Shown here: positions 1 to 6,959 of the stretch, piece by piece
Position numbering within the stretch: position 1 is the first letter of the stretch
Layout of the letters: every line of letters starts with the position of its first letter
From: Propionimicrobium sp963511305
GTDB lineage: Bacteria > Actinomycetota > Actinomycetes > Propionibacteriales > Propionibacteriaceae
NCBI GenBank assembly: GCA_963511305.1
Contig: CAUPIJ010000028.1
Location: 1-23,503, forward strand
Length of the DNA: 23,503 nt
Direction: 5' to 3'
Notes under the pieces: generated by a model
The model's input: the letters and a program-made list of their open reading frames with translations, nothing else
The model's database searches: none
What the model was told of the DNA's origin: nothing
Translations under genes and position numbers: made by a program

Positions 1-58
1 CCCCGCGGGGGGGGGGGGGGGGGGGGCCCCGGCGGGGGGGTTTGGGGGGTTTTTAGCC
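1..58. other. G-homopolymer-rich low-complexity contig end (likely artefact)
   Basis: The first ~58 bases are almost entirely runs of G, with a few C and T blocks. This is unlike the balanced G+C-rich sequence that follows, has no coding potential, and resembles no repeat I know. Poly-G runs at an assembly edge are a known by-product of two-colour Illumina chemistry, so I infer a sequencing or assembly artefact and not genomic DNA. A genuine G-tract cannot be excluded from sequence alone. Confidence 0.7.
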
Positions 59-74
59 GGCAACGGGAAACAGA

Positions 75-121
75 CAAAAAAACGGGGCGGTCGGGAGTTC
101 CCACTGGAACCCCGACCGCCC
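75..121 (-). terminator. Intrinsic terminator of menF
   Basis: The arms GGGCGGTCGGG (85-95) and CCCGACCGCCC (111-121) are perfect 11-bp complements. The stem continues inward as GTTC/GAAC (97-100 with 107-110) past a one-base bulge. Read on the minus strand, the hairpin starts about 10 nt after the menF stop codon and is followed by a run of seven T (plus-strand A run at 76-82). This is a textbook Rho-independent terminator for the minus-strand gene. Confidence 0.9.
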
Positions 122-131
122 TTAGCGTGTT

Positions 132-1379
132 TCAATTTTCGGCGCGCAGCGCGTCCTTGATCGGAGCCATCTTGCTCTCGGTCTCGACCAGTTCAGTGTG
201 CGGACGAGAACCGGCCATGATGCCGCCGCCGGCGTACAAGTGCATTTTGGCGGGATCCTCAGCGTCGACCTGGCCGCAGCGCAGCGCGAGCGCCCACTCG
301 CCGTCGCCCTGGGTGTCGATCCAGCCGACCGGGCCGGCGTAGCGGCCGCGATCTAGACTCTCGTTCTTGGCGATGTACTCGCGGGCGACGTCGGCCGGGG
401 TGCCGCAGACTGCGGCAGTCGGGTGCGCGGCCTTGGCCAGCGAGAGCGTGCTGTAACCGGGGTAAGTGACGCCGCCGATGTCGCTTGCCAGGTGTAGGAC
501 GTTAGGTAGGCGCAGGACGTAGGGCGCGTTCGGCACGTGCATGCTCTGGAAGTACGGTTTCAGCTGCGAGGTCACCGATTCGACGGCCAGCTGGTGCTCG
601 CGCAGATCCTTGCTGGAGCTGATCAGTCGGCCGGCCTGGTCTTCGTCGGAGATACCCTCGATGGATGGAATGGTGCCTGCGAGCACGCGCGAGATGGTAA
701 GGCCGTTGCTGCGCATGACCAGCATCTCCGGGGTGGCTCCGACCAGTCCGTCAACCAGGTAGTTCCAGCAGCTGGAATAGTTGCCGACCAGCTTGGCCAG
801 CGCCCAACGCGGGTCGAATGGCGTATCGCTGCGGGCGATGGACTCGCGGGCAAGCACGATCTTCTCGGCGTCGCCGTCACGGATGTACTCGCTGGCCTCC
901 TTGACCGCCAGCATCCAGTCGTAGTCGCTGAGTTGGCCCTGCTCGAAGCGAAGATTTTCGGCTGGAACCGGGTCGTCGTGGACGGGTGGCAGCGTCGCGG
1001 TGACGCGGTTGTAGCCGATCTTGGTCAGCCAGTAGATGCCGTCGCGGTGACCGACGATGGTTTCCGGCACGATTAAGACTGATTTCTGCTTGGTGGAATC
1101 GGGGTCAAAAACGAAAGACCCGACTGCTAAGGGGCCGATGCCGAAGGCGCCAGGCATTTCGGTTTCGTTCTCAATTTTTTCGCTGAGGGCGTCCCACCAC
1201 TCCTCGGCCTCGTCGATTGAGTCCGTCTCTAATCTGGTGATCTCGCCGCTAGTTACGAAGCAGTTCTGCCCGCGCCCAAAGTACATTCCGTTTGGGCTAA
1301 GGAACTTCTGCAGCCTGCCCGGATTCTTAATCTGAATCGTGGAGGCGTGAAGCCTTGAGGAAGCAGGATTAACTAGCAC
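132..1379 (-). CDS. menF: Isochorismate synthase (menaquinone pathway)
   Basis: This is a 415-residue member of the chorismate-utilising family (MenF/EntC/DhbC; anthranilate synthase I fold). It converts chorismate to isochorismate in the cytoplasm, the entry step of classical menaquinone synthesis. Visible motifs are EKIVLARES at 172-180 (K173 fits the general-base Lys, EntC K147), GATPE at 214-218 (E218 fits EntC E197), RVLAGT at 231-236, HPTAAVCGTP at 319-328, GRYAGPVGWID at 345-355 and the C-terminal AGGGIMAGS...ELVETESK block that binds Mg and substrate. Length is normal. The start is GTG at 1379; no Shine-Dalgarno is visible, but a promoter-like element ends 7 nt upstream, so the message may be leaderless. 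A siderophore or salicylate role is possible from the fold, but the menJ/complex I/polyprenyl synthase context favours menaquinone. It is transcribed divergently from menJ. Confidence 0.9.
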   Translation of the reverse strand: MLVNPASSRLHASTIQIKNPGRLQKFLSPNGMYFGRGQNCFVTSGEITRLETDSIDEAEEWWDALSEKIENETEMPGAFGIGPLAVGSFVFDPDSTKQKSVLIVPETIVGHRDGIYWLTKIGYNRVTATLPPVHDDPVPAENLRFEQGQLSDYDWMLAVKEASEYIRDGDAEKIVLARESIARSDTPFDPRWALAKLVGNYSSCWNYLVDGLVGATPEMLVMRSNGLTISRVLAGTIPSIEGISDEDQAGRLISSSKDLREHQLAVESVTSQLKPYFQSMHVPNAPYVLRLPNVLHLASDIGGVTYPGYSTLSLAKAAHPTAAVCGTPADVAREYIAKNESLDRGRYAGPVGWIDTQGDGEWALALRCGQVDAEDPAKMHLYAGGGIMAGSRPHTELVETESKMAPIKDALRAEN

Positions 1380-1554
1380 CTACAGAACAGTAATGAAAAT
1401 CGGAAAAAAATCAATAGATCACGATTTCTGCTAAGCCAAAATTTTGCGAACCGCCTTGTCAGCGGCGGGTAGCTGCTTGCTCCTGGTTGCGGTGGGCGAC
1501 TCCTGGTGCGATTGGCTAGTCTTAAATAGTCAACGGAACTAGAGAAGGAAAGCG
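1380..1554. other. Divergent intergenic region between menF and menJ
   Basis: This 175-bp gap holds the start signals of two divergent genes. It is A+T-rich on the menF side (1391-1445) and includes a short inverted repeat, CCGCC (1451-1455) with GGCGG (1464-1468). A good Shine-Dalgarno, AGAAGGA (1543-1549), precedes the menJ start by 5 nt. TAGTCT (1517-1522) and TTAAAT (1522-1527) could be a menJ -10, but neither has a convincing -35, so I do not call that promoter. Confidence 0.5.
1387..1414 (-). promoter_or_regulatory. Putative menF promoter giving a leaderless transcript
   Basis: On the minus strand, TTGATT (1414-1409) and TACTGT (1392-1387) are separated by 16 bp and fit sigma-70-type -35 and -10 elements (TANNNT). 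The -10 ends 7 nt before the GTG start at 1379, so transcription would begin at or within a base or two of the start codon. The lack of any Shine-Dalgarno there agrees with a leaderless mRNA, which is common in actinobacteria. This rests on motif matching only. Confidence 0.4.
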
Positions 1555-2871
1555 ATGATGGCTGAGCAGGAAATTGTCGGGCCTCGAGCCTCGCGGTTGG
1601 AGCAGCAGCGGGTGAGTTCCGACGAGAGCGCGCAGGTCATCGTCGTTGGTGCCGGCCCGGCCGGCTCGTCTACCGCAGCCTTCCTGGCTCGCTATGGCCT
1701 CGACGCGCTGCTGGTAGAGAAGGCCGAGTTCCCACGCGACAAGATCTGCGGCGACGGACTGACCCCGCGAGCGGTGCGAATGCTGAACAGGCTGGGTGTC
1801 GATACCAGCGAGGACGCCGGCTGGCAGCACAACGTTGGCTTGCGGGTCTACGGCGGCCGCCCCGAACCGTTCGACATGCCCTGGCCGAAGCTCTCTAGTT
1901 TTCCCGACTACGGCATGGTCTGCCCACGCGAGACCCTCGACGACATGCTCGCCGGACTCGCCGTCGAATACGGCGCACGGCTGAGGACGAAGTCGCGAGT
2001 CGACGGGCCGATCACCGACAAGGACGGTCGCGTTGTCGGCGTCACCGCCAACGGCCACGAACTGCGTGCCTCGGTGATCGTCGCCGCCGACGGCATCTCG
2101 GCCAAGCTGGCCACCAGGATGGGCATCAAACGCAACGCGAAGCGCCCGATGGGCGTTGCGGTGCGCGCTTACTATCGCTCGCCGCTGGCAGAGTCTGACT
2201 GGATGATTAGCCACCTCGAATTGTGGGACGGCAAGCCCGGTGAGTCCAATCTGCTGCCCGGCTACGGCTGGATCTTCCCGGCCGGAGGCGGCGTCTGCAA
2301 CGTCGGACTGGGAATGCTTAACTCGTCGCCCGCTTTCGGCAAGACCAACTACCGCGAGCTGATGGGCAGGTGGCTGGCCAGCACCGACCCGGAATGGGGC
2401 TTCAACGAGCAGAATCAGTTGAGCGAGATTAAAGGTGCCGGGCTGCCGATGGCGTTTAATCGCAAGCCGCACTACCGCGACGGCGTGCTACTTGTGGGGG
2501 ACGCCGGAGGCATGGTCAGCCCGTTCAATGGCGAGGGTATCGACTACGCGCTGGAGGCCGCGGAGATCGCGGCCGGCTGCATCGTGGAGGCGTTTGGGCG
2601 GGGCATCGGTTCGGAGAGCGCAGAGCTGGCTCTGCGTCGCTACCCGGAGTTGATGTCCGAGCACGTCGGCGGTCACTTCAGGCTCGGCACGATCTTCGCG
2701 CGCCTGATCGGCGAACCCAGGATCATGCATCTGTGCGTCAAATACGGCCTGCCGCGGCCAGCGCTGATGAAGTTGGTGCATAAGATGCTGGCCAATCTGA
2801 CCCAGCCGAAGGGCGGGGACTGGGCTGATAGGTTGCTGACATTCCTGCAGAAGGCTGCGCCCAGCGCCTAG
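1555..2871 (+). CDS. menJ: Geranylgeranyl reductase family protein, probable menaquinone reductase
   Basis: This is a 438-residue FAD-dependent oxidoreductase. An N-terminal Rossmann motif (GAGPAG, 32-37) ends its second strand at E55, which binds the FAD ribose. The family signature KICGDGLTP lies at 63-71, and the second FAD motif GDAGGMVSPFNGEGIDYALE at 315-334. Family members reduce double bonds in isoprenoid chains; the mycobacterial homologue MenJ partly saturates the menaquinone side chain. The neighbours (menF, complex I, polyprenyl synthase) support that substrate, but archaeal-type lipid or chlorophyll-chain reductases share the motifs. The first of two adjacent ATG codons is chosen because AGAAGGA lies 5 nt upstream. 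The first ~26 residues are a non-conserved extension before the flavin fold. No membrane segment is obvious. A hairpin containing the stop codon separates it from nuoA, so it is probably its own transcript. Confidence 0.85.
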   Translation: MMAEQEIVGPRASRLEQQRVSSDESAQVIVVGAGPAGSSTAAFLARYGLDALLVEKAEFPRDKICGDGLTPRAVRMLNRLGVDTSEDAGWQHNVGLRVYGGRPEPFDMPWPKLSSFPDYGMVCPRETLDDMLAGLAVEYGARLRTKSRVDGPITDKDGRVVGVTANGHELRASVIVAADGISAKLATRMGIKRNAKRPMGVAVRAYYRSPLAESDWMISHLELWDGKPGESNLLPGYGWIFPAGGGVCNVGLGMLNSSPAFGKTNYRELMGRWLASTDPEWGFNEQNQLSEIKGAGLPMAFNRKPHYRDGVLLVGDAGGMVSPFNGEGIDYALEAAEIAAGCIVEAFGRGIGSESAELALRRYPELMSEHVGGHFRLGTIFARLIGEPRIMHLCVKYGLPRPALMKLVHKMLANLTQPKGGDWADRLLTFLQKAAPSA

Positions 2872-2904
2872 ACGCCCGCGCGAGGGGCCGCGGACTAGGC
2901 GTTT
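2865..2904 (+). terminator. Candidate terminator of menJ containing its stop codon
   Basis: CGCCTAG (2865-2871) pairs perfectly with CTAGGCG (2895-2901), and an inner GCCC/GGGC stem (2874-2877 with 2885-2888) can stack inside it. The TAG stop codon of menJ is the end of the left arm. Only three T follow (2902-2904), so this is a weak intrinsic terminator at best, although actinobacterial terminators often lack a long U-tract. Confidence 0.45.
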
Positions 2905-2938
2905 AGTGACCCTAAAACATCAACTAAGGCTACCCTTA
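2902..2938 (+). promoter_or_regulatory. Two short palindromes upstream of nuoA, one weakly DtxR/IdeR-like
   Basis: TTTAG (2902-2906) faces CTAAA (2912-2916), and TAAGG (2925-2929) faces CCTTA (2934-2938). Their centres are about 22 bp apart, roughly two helical turns. The second site, read from 2925, agrees with the DtxR/IdeR box consensus at about 12 of 19 positions, which is below typical validated sites. They lie upstream of the possible nuoA promoter. A regulator-binding role is inferred from symmetry and position only. Confidence 0.25.
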
Positions 2939-3002
2939 CGTCTCTCTTTGGAGCTGTGAAAATGCTGCCCTTTGCGGCTACAGTCTTGTTTCTCAGATGA
3001 AA

Positions 3003-3008
3003 TAATAT
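3003..3008 (+). promoter_or_regulatory. Possible -10 element of the nuo operon
   Basis: TAATAT in an A+T-rich pocket is the best -10 match in the menJ-nuoA gap, and would give a leader of roughly 105 nt. No good -35 lies at the right distance: TTGTTT (2986-2991) is too close and TTGCGG (2972-2977) too far. The promoter may be activator-dependent or lie elsewhere. Confidence 0.3.
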
Positions 3009-3046
3009 GACTACAGGCGTACCATTAAAACGTTATGCCCACCAGG

Positions 3047-3096
3047 CTAGGCGCAATTCGGCCGGCCTAGGGGGTGGTCTCCCGGCGGTTTCCGGG
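3047..3096 (+). promoter_or_regulatory. Two hairpins in the nuoA leader
   Basis: CTAGGC (3047-3052) pairs with GCCTAG (3065-3070), enclosing a GGCCGGCC palindrome (3060-3067). CCCGG (3081-3085) pairs with CCGGG (3092-3096). The second hairpin ends 12 nt before the nuoA Shine-Dalgarno. They would fold in the 5' leader of the nuo mRNA and could affect its stability or translation. No known riboswitch class is recognised. Confidence 0.35.
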
Positions 3097-3119
3097 CAGG
3101 TGTGATGAAAGGATGGCCG

Positions 3120-3479
3120 ATGAGCCCATACATCCCGATCGTCGGCATGGTTGTACTGGCTACTTTGTTCGTAGTAGTGATGATTTTTGTCTCGACAAAA
3201 GTTGGCCCCGCACGTTACAACCTGACTAAATACGACTCGTTCGAGTGTGGCCTTGAGGCGACGCCGCATCCTTCCGGTGGCGCCAAGTTCTCGGTCAAGT
3301 ACTACGTCACCGCCATGTTATTCATCATCTTCGACATCGAGATCGTCTTTCTATATCCCTGGGCGGTGTCGTTCGACCAGCTTGGGCTTTTTGCCGTTAT
3401 CGAGATGATCTTGTTCGTCGCCGTAGTTTTCGTGGCTTATTTCTATGTCTGGCGCCGTCGCGGCCTGGACTGGGATTAG
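3120..3479 (+). CDS. nuoA: NADH-quinone oxidoreductase subunit A
   Basis: NuoA is a small membrane subunit of complex I that sits at the junction of the membrane arm and the quinone site. The 119-residue protein has three hydrophobic helices (about 4-25, 56-77 and 83-105). The conserved loop carrying YDSFECGLEAT after helix 1 contains the Cys involved in the active/deactive region of homologues. Three in-frame starts exist: GTG 3102, ATG 3105 and ATG 3120. I choose 3120 because AAGGA (3109-3113) lies 6 nt upstream and the protein then begins like other NuoA (MSPYIPI). It is the first gene of the nuo operon, 18 nt before nuoB. Confidence 0.93.
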   Translation: MSPYIPIVGMVVLATLFVVVMIFVSTKVGPARYNLTKYDSFECGLEATPHPSGGAKFSVKYYVTAMLFIIFDIEIVFLYPWAVSFDQLGLFAVIEMILFVAVVFVAYFYVWRRRGLDWD

Positions 3480-3497
3480 TCGAGCAGAGAGGTAATC

Positions 3498-4055
3498 ATG
3501 GGTTGGGAAGATAAGATCCCCGCAGGCGTCGCGTTGACGACCGTCGAAACCATCGCGGGGTGGACGCGCAAAACCTCCTTCTGGCCGCTGACCATGGGTC
3601 TTGCCTGCTGCGCAATTGAGATGATGCAGTTCGGCGGCCCGCGTCACGACGGTGCCCGATGGGGCATGGAGGTCTTCCGTGCGTCGCCGCGTCAGGCCGA
3701 TCTGATGATCGTGGCTGGGCGCGTCCCGCAGAAGCTAGCCCCGGTGGTTCGCCAAATGTGGGATCAGATGCCTAACCCCAAGTGGTCGATCGCGATGGGC
3801 GTCTGCGCTAGCTCTGGCGGCATGTTCAACAACTATGCGGTGGTGCAGGGCGTCGACCACATCATTCCGGTAGATATTTACATTCCCGGCTGCCCGCCAC
3901 GTCCCGACATGCTGATTGACGCCATCTTCAAGCTGCGCAACAGCGAGGTCTACAAGGCCAAGATGGGTGCGCACCGCGAGAAGGAGATCGCCGATAACGA
4001 GGCAGCGGCGCTGGTAGCGCCGGCGCTGATTGAACAGAAGGGCTTGATGCGATGA
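3498..4055 (+). CDS. nuoB: NADH-quinone oxidoreductase subunit B
   Basis: NuoB is the peripheral-arm subunit that holds [4Fe-4S] cluster N2, the last redox centre before quinone. The 185-residue protein shows all four ligands: tandem Cys37-Cys38 (GLACCAIEMM), Cys103 (GVCASSGGMFNNY) and Cys132 (PGCPPRP). Length is normal, with a charged C-terminal tail (about 150-185). The Shine-Dalgarno GAGAGG (3487-3492) lies 5 nt before the ATG. The end overlaps nuoC by 4 nt (ATGA), indicating translational coupling. Confidence 0.97.
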   Translation: MGWEDKIPAGVALTTVETIAGWTRKTSFWPLTMGLACCAIEMMQFGGPRHDGARWGMEVFRASPRQADLMIVAGRVPQKLAPVVRQMWDQMPNPKWSIAMGVCASSGGMFNNYAVVQGVDHIIPVDIYIPGCPPRPDMLIDAIFKLRNSEVYKAKMGAHREKEIADNEAAALVAPALIEQKGLMR

Positions 4056-4825
4056 CCGCCGACCAGAATCCAGTGGCCGAGAACGAGATCGCGCAGCTGA
4101 GTCAAGAAGAGCAGGCCATCTACGCCACCCACCCGCACCTTCGCGAGCTGTTCGTGGCCGGCGGTCCGGTGACCGACAATCTGCTCGAGATTCGCCAGGG
4201 TGCCTACGGCGACGGTTCCGGCCAGTCCGGTGATACCAGCGGCTTCAGCGGCCTGGTTCGCCGTGTCGAGCTGGGGGGTGCCTGCGTCATGCCGCCGTTC
4301 GGTGGTTGGTTCGACGACGTCGCCAACCGCATGGCAGAGCTGGTGCCGAACTTCGCCACCAGGGTTAGCGTTTGGCGTGACCAGATCGTATTTGTGGTTG
4401 ATCCGGGCAAGCTGAGCGAGCTGGCCAAGGTGCTGCGCGACGACCCCGAGCTGCGCTTCGAGGTGATCATGAACCTCTCCGGCGCGCACTATCCGGGCTT
4501 GAAGGATCGCGAGCTGCACGTGGTTTACCACCTACTGTCGATGACCCACAACCGCCGCATCGGGTTGGAGGTTGAGCTGCCAGATAGTAATCCGCACGTC
4601 GATTCGCTGACTCCGATCTATCCCATGGCTGACTACGACGAACGCGAGACTTTTGACATGTTTGGCATCGTCTTTGATGGCCACCCAGGTCTGACCCGAA
4701 TTTTGATGCCGGACGACTGGGTGGGTCACCCGCAGCGCAAGGATTATCCGCTGGGTGGAATCCCGATTGAGTACAAGGGCGCGGTTGTGCCGCCGCCGGA
4801 TGAGCGCAGGAGCTACCAGGCATGA
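4052..4825 (+). CDS. nuoC: NADH-quinone oxidoreductase subunit C
   Basis: NuoC is the 30-kDa peripheral subunit that packs against NuoD and NuoI; it carries no cofactor. The diagnostic signature DERETFDMFGIVFDGHP (196-212) is followed by RILMPDDWVGHPQRKDYPL (216-234). At 257 residues it is longer than the minimal family because of a poorly conserved N-terminal region of about 65 residues. It is a separate protein, not the NuoCD fusion of enterobacteria. AGAAGGG precedes the start; both ends overlap neighbours by 4 nt. Confidence 0.96.
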   Translation: MTADQNPVAENEIAQLSQEEQAIYATHPHLRELFVAGGPVTDNLLEIRQGAYGDGSGQSGDTSGFSGLVRRVELGGACVMPPFGGWFDDVANRMAELVPNFATRVSVWRDQIVFVVDPGKLSELAKVLRDDPELRFEVIMNLSGAHYPGLKDRELHVVYHLLSMTHNRRIGLEVELPDSNPHVDSLTPIYPMADYDERETFDMFGIVFDGHPGLTRILMPDDWVGHPQRKDYPLGGIPIEYKGAVVPPPDERRSYQA

Positions 4826-6165
4826 GTGAAATGAACGAAGACATTTACGCGGCTCCTGGGGACGTGACCGGCGACGCGACCTACTATGTTAACGGCCACG
4901 ACTGGGACGACGTGATCGCCGCTCAGTCGGAGCGTGCCGACGAGATCATCGTCGTCAACGTCGGTCCGGTCCACCCGTCGACGCACGGCGTGATGAGGTT
5001 CGTCGTTGAATTGGACGGCGAGACCATTCAGGCGATGCGCCCTGGAATTGGCTTCCTGCACACCGGTATCGAGAAGAATATGGAATACCGTTCCTGGACG
5101 CAGGGCAGCGCGTTCGTGACCCGCATGAACTACGTTTCGGGCATCCACAATGAGGCCGTCTACTCGATGGCCGTCGACAAGCTGCTCGGCATCGAGGATC
5201 AGATTCCGCGTCGTGGCCAGGATCTACGTGTTCTACAGCTCGAGATCAACCGCATCGCGAACCACCTGACCGCCACGGGCGCTAACTGTCTGGAGCTGGG
5301 CGCCACTAGCCCCCAGGAGGTCGGCCTGCGCGAGAGGGAGCGCATTCTGGAGTTCGTCGAGGCCATCACCGGCCTGCGCATGAACAACGCCTACATCCGC
5401 CCCGGCGGTGTCCAGGCTGATCTGCCCGACGACGGCATCGAGCTGCTCGATCAGTTGATCGTCGACATGAAGAACAATCTTCACGAGATCGCCGATTACA
5501 CGCTGGATAGCCCGATTTTCAAGGCGCGTCTGCAGGGCGCCGGCTATCTCGACTTGACCGGCTGCACCATGATGGGCGCGACCGGCCCGGTGCTGCGTGC
5601 CGCTGGCATCCCGTGGGATCTGCGCAAGACGCAGCCGTACCTGACCTACGACCAATACGACTTCGACGTCTGCTACGAGAACACCTGCGATTCCTACGCC
5701 AGGTTTAAGATTCGCTGCGACGAGATGTATCAGTCGATTCGCATCATCGAGCAGGTTCGCGACTCGCTGGTCGAGACTCGCGGCGAGCCGTACCGCGTCG
5801 AGGACGAGCGGCTGCGCTGGCCGAGCGATCTGACCGTCGGTCAGGACGGCCAGGGTAACTCGAACGAGCACATCAAGGAGATCATGGGCCAGTCAATGGA
5901 GGCCCTGATCCACCACTTCAAAAAGGTCACCCAGGGCTTCAAGGTGCCGGCCGGCCAGGTTTACGTGGCTATCGAGGGCCCGTCCGGCGAGCTGGGCATG
6001 CACGTCGTCTCCGACGGCGGCACCAAACCCTACCGCTCGCACATGCGCGACCCAGGGTTCCACCACGTTCAGGCGCTGCCGCTGATGTGTGAGGGCGGAA
6101 TGCTCTCCGACATGATCATGGCCGTCGCCTCCATCGACCCGGTTATGGGTGGTGTCGACCGATGA
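4822..6165 (+). CDS. nuoD: NADH-quinone oxidoreductase subunit D
   Basis: NuoD is the 49-kDa subunit that forms the quinone-binding cavity with NuoB. In the 447-residue protein, GPVHPSTHG (48-56) supplies His55 and RMNYVSG (101-107) supplies Tyr104. Their 49-residue spacing equals that of the quinone-head-group residues H38 and Y87 in Thermus Nqo4. TGIEKNME (81-88) and the C-terminal DPVMGGVDR are typical of the family. The first ~40 residues are an acidic extension. Start ATG overlaps the nuoC stop (ATGA), with GCAGGAG just upstream. Confidence 0.97.
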   Translation: MSEMNEDIYAAPGDVTGDATYYVNGHDWDDVIAAQSERADEIIVVNVGPVHPSTHGVMRFVVELDGETIQAMRPGIGFLHTGIEKNMEYRSWTQGSAFVTRMNYVSGIHNEAVYSMAVDKLLGIEDQIPRRGQDLRVLQLEINRIANHLTATGANCLELGATSPQEVGLRERERILEFVEAITGLRMNNAYIRPGGVQADLPDDGIELLDQLIVDMKNNLHEIADYTLDSPIFKARLQGAGYLDLTGCTMMGATGPVLRAAGIPWDLRKTQPYLTYDQYDFDVCYENTCDSYARFKIRCDEMYQSIRIIEQVRDSLVETRGEPYRVEDERLRWPSDLTVGQDGQGNSNEHIKEIMGQSMEALIHHFKKVTQGFKVPAGQVYVAIEGPSGELGMHVVSDGGTKPYRSHMRDPGFHHVQALPLMCEGGMLSDMIMAVASIDPVMGGVDR

Positions 6166-6185
6166 GCGTTAATCAGGAGGAAGCC

Positions 6186-6959
6186 GTGAGCGAGAAGACA
6201 ACCCTTCCCGTGGCGCACGAATTCAACCCGCACTACGACGACGCGCGTCGTATTGACTACACCAACACCGAGACCAATATCGACGAGTCGACCATCGCCG
6301 ATATGCGCGCGATCATGGCTCGCTACCCGCAGGCCCGCTCGGCGCTGCTGCCGATGCTGCACTTGGTGCAGTCGGTGGACGGCTACATCTCGGCCGCAGG
6401 CGTCGAGGTTTGCGCCGAGCTGCTGGACATTCCGGTGGCGCAGGTCAACGGCGTCGCCACGTTCTACACGCAGTATCACCGCAAGCCGGCCGGCGAATAT
6501 CACGTCGGCGTCTGCACCACTTCGCTGTGCGCGATCATGGGCGGTGACGTGCTGCTGGGTCAGATGGAGGAGAAGCTGGGCATCGAGCCGGGCGAAACCA
6601 CTGCCGACGGCAAATTCAGCCTGGAGCGCGTCGAGTGCAACGCGGCCTGCGACTTCGCGCCGGTAATGATGGTCAACTGGGAATTCATGGACGCCATGAC
6701 CCCCGAGCTGGCTGACAAGCTGATTGACGATCTGCGCGCTGGCAAGGATGTTCATTCGACCCGCGGCCCGCGCATCCCGACCTTCAAGGAAAACGAGCGA
6801 ATGCTCGCCGGTTTCTCCGACGGTCTGGCCGATGAGGGCCCCAGCGCTGGGGACGCCTCGCTTCGCGGAGTGAAGTTGGCCAAGGAGAACGGCTGGCGCG
6901 CTCCGAACGCCGCGGAGGTTGCCGCGGCTAAGCCCGCAGATGAGGAGGCCGCCAAGTGA
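6186..6959 (+). CDS. nuoE: NADH-quinone oxidoreductase subunit E
   Basis: NuoE is the 24-kDa thioredoxin-like subunit that carries [2Fe-2S] cluster N1a in the NADH dehydrogenase module. In the 257-residue form the ligands are Cys110 and Cys115 (CTTSLC) and Cys151 and Cys155 (CNAAC). A helical N-terminal domain precedes this fold, and a charged, Ala-rich actinobacterial-type C-terminal tail (about 195-257) follows. I choose GTG 6186 because a perfect AGGAGG (6175-6180) lies 5 nt upstream. The in-frame ATG at 6162, which overlaps the nuoD stop and adds 8 residues, is the alternative and has only a weak ribosome site. The 3' end overlaps nuoF by 4 nt. Confidence 0.93.
   Translation: MSEKTTLPVAHEFNPHYDDARRIDYTNTETNIDESTIADMRAIMARYPQARSALLPMLHLVQSVDGYISAAGVEVCAELLDIPVAQVNGVATFYTQYHRKPAGEYHVGVCTTSLCAIMGGDVLLGQMEEKLGIEPGETTADGKFSLERVECNAACDFAPVMMVNWEFMDAMTPELADKLIDDLRAGKDVHSTRGPRIPTFKENERMLAGFSDGLADEGPSAGDASLRGVKLAKENGWRAPNAAEVAAAKPADEEAAK

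Noticed and set aside
1522..2472. 316-codon open frame on the minus strand, antisense to menJ
   Set aside because: It overlaps a clear FAD-binding reductase, has no family motifs, and has a composition typical of a shadow frame.
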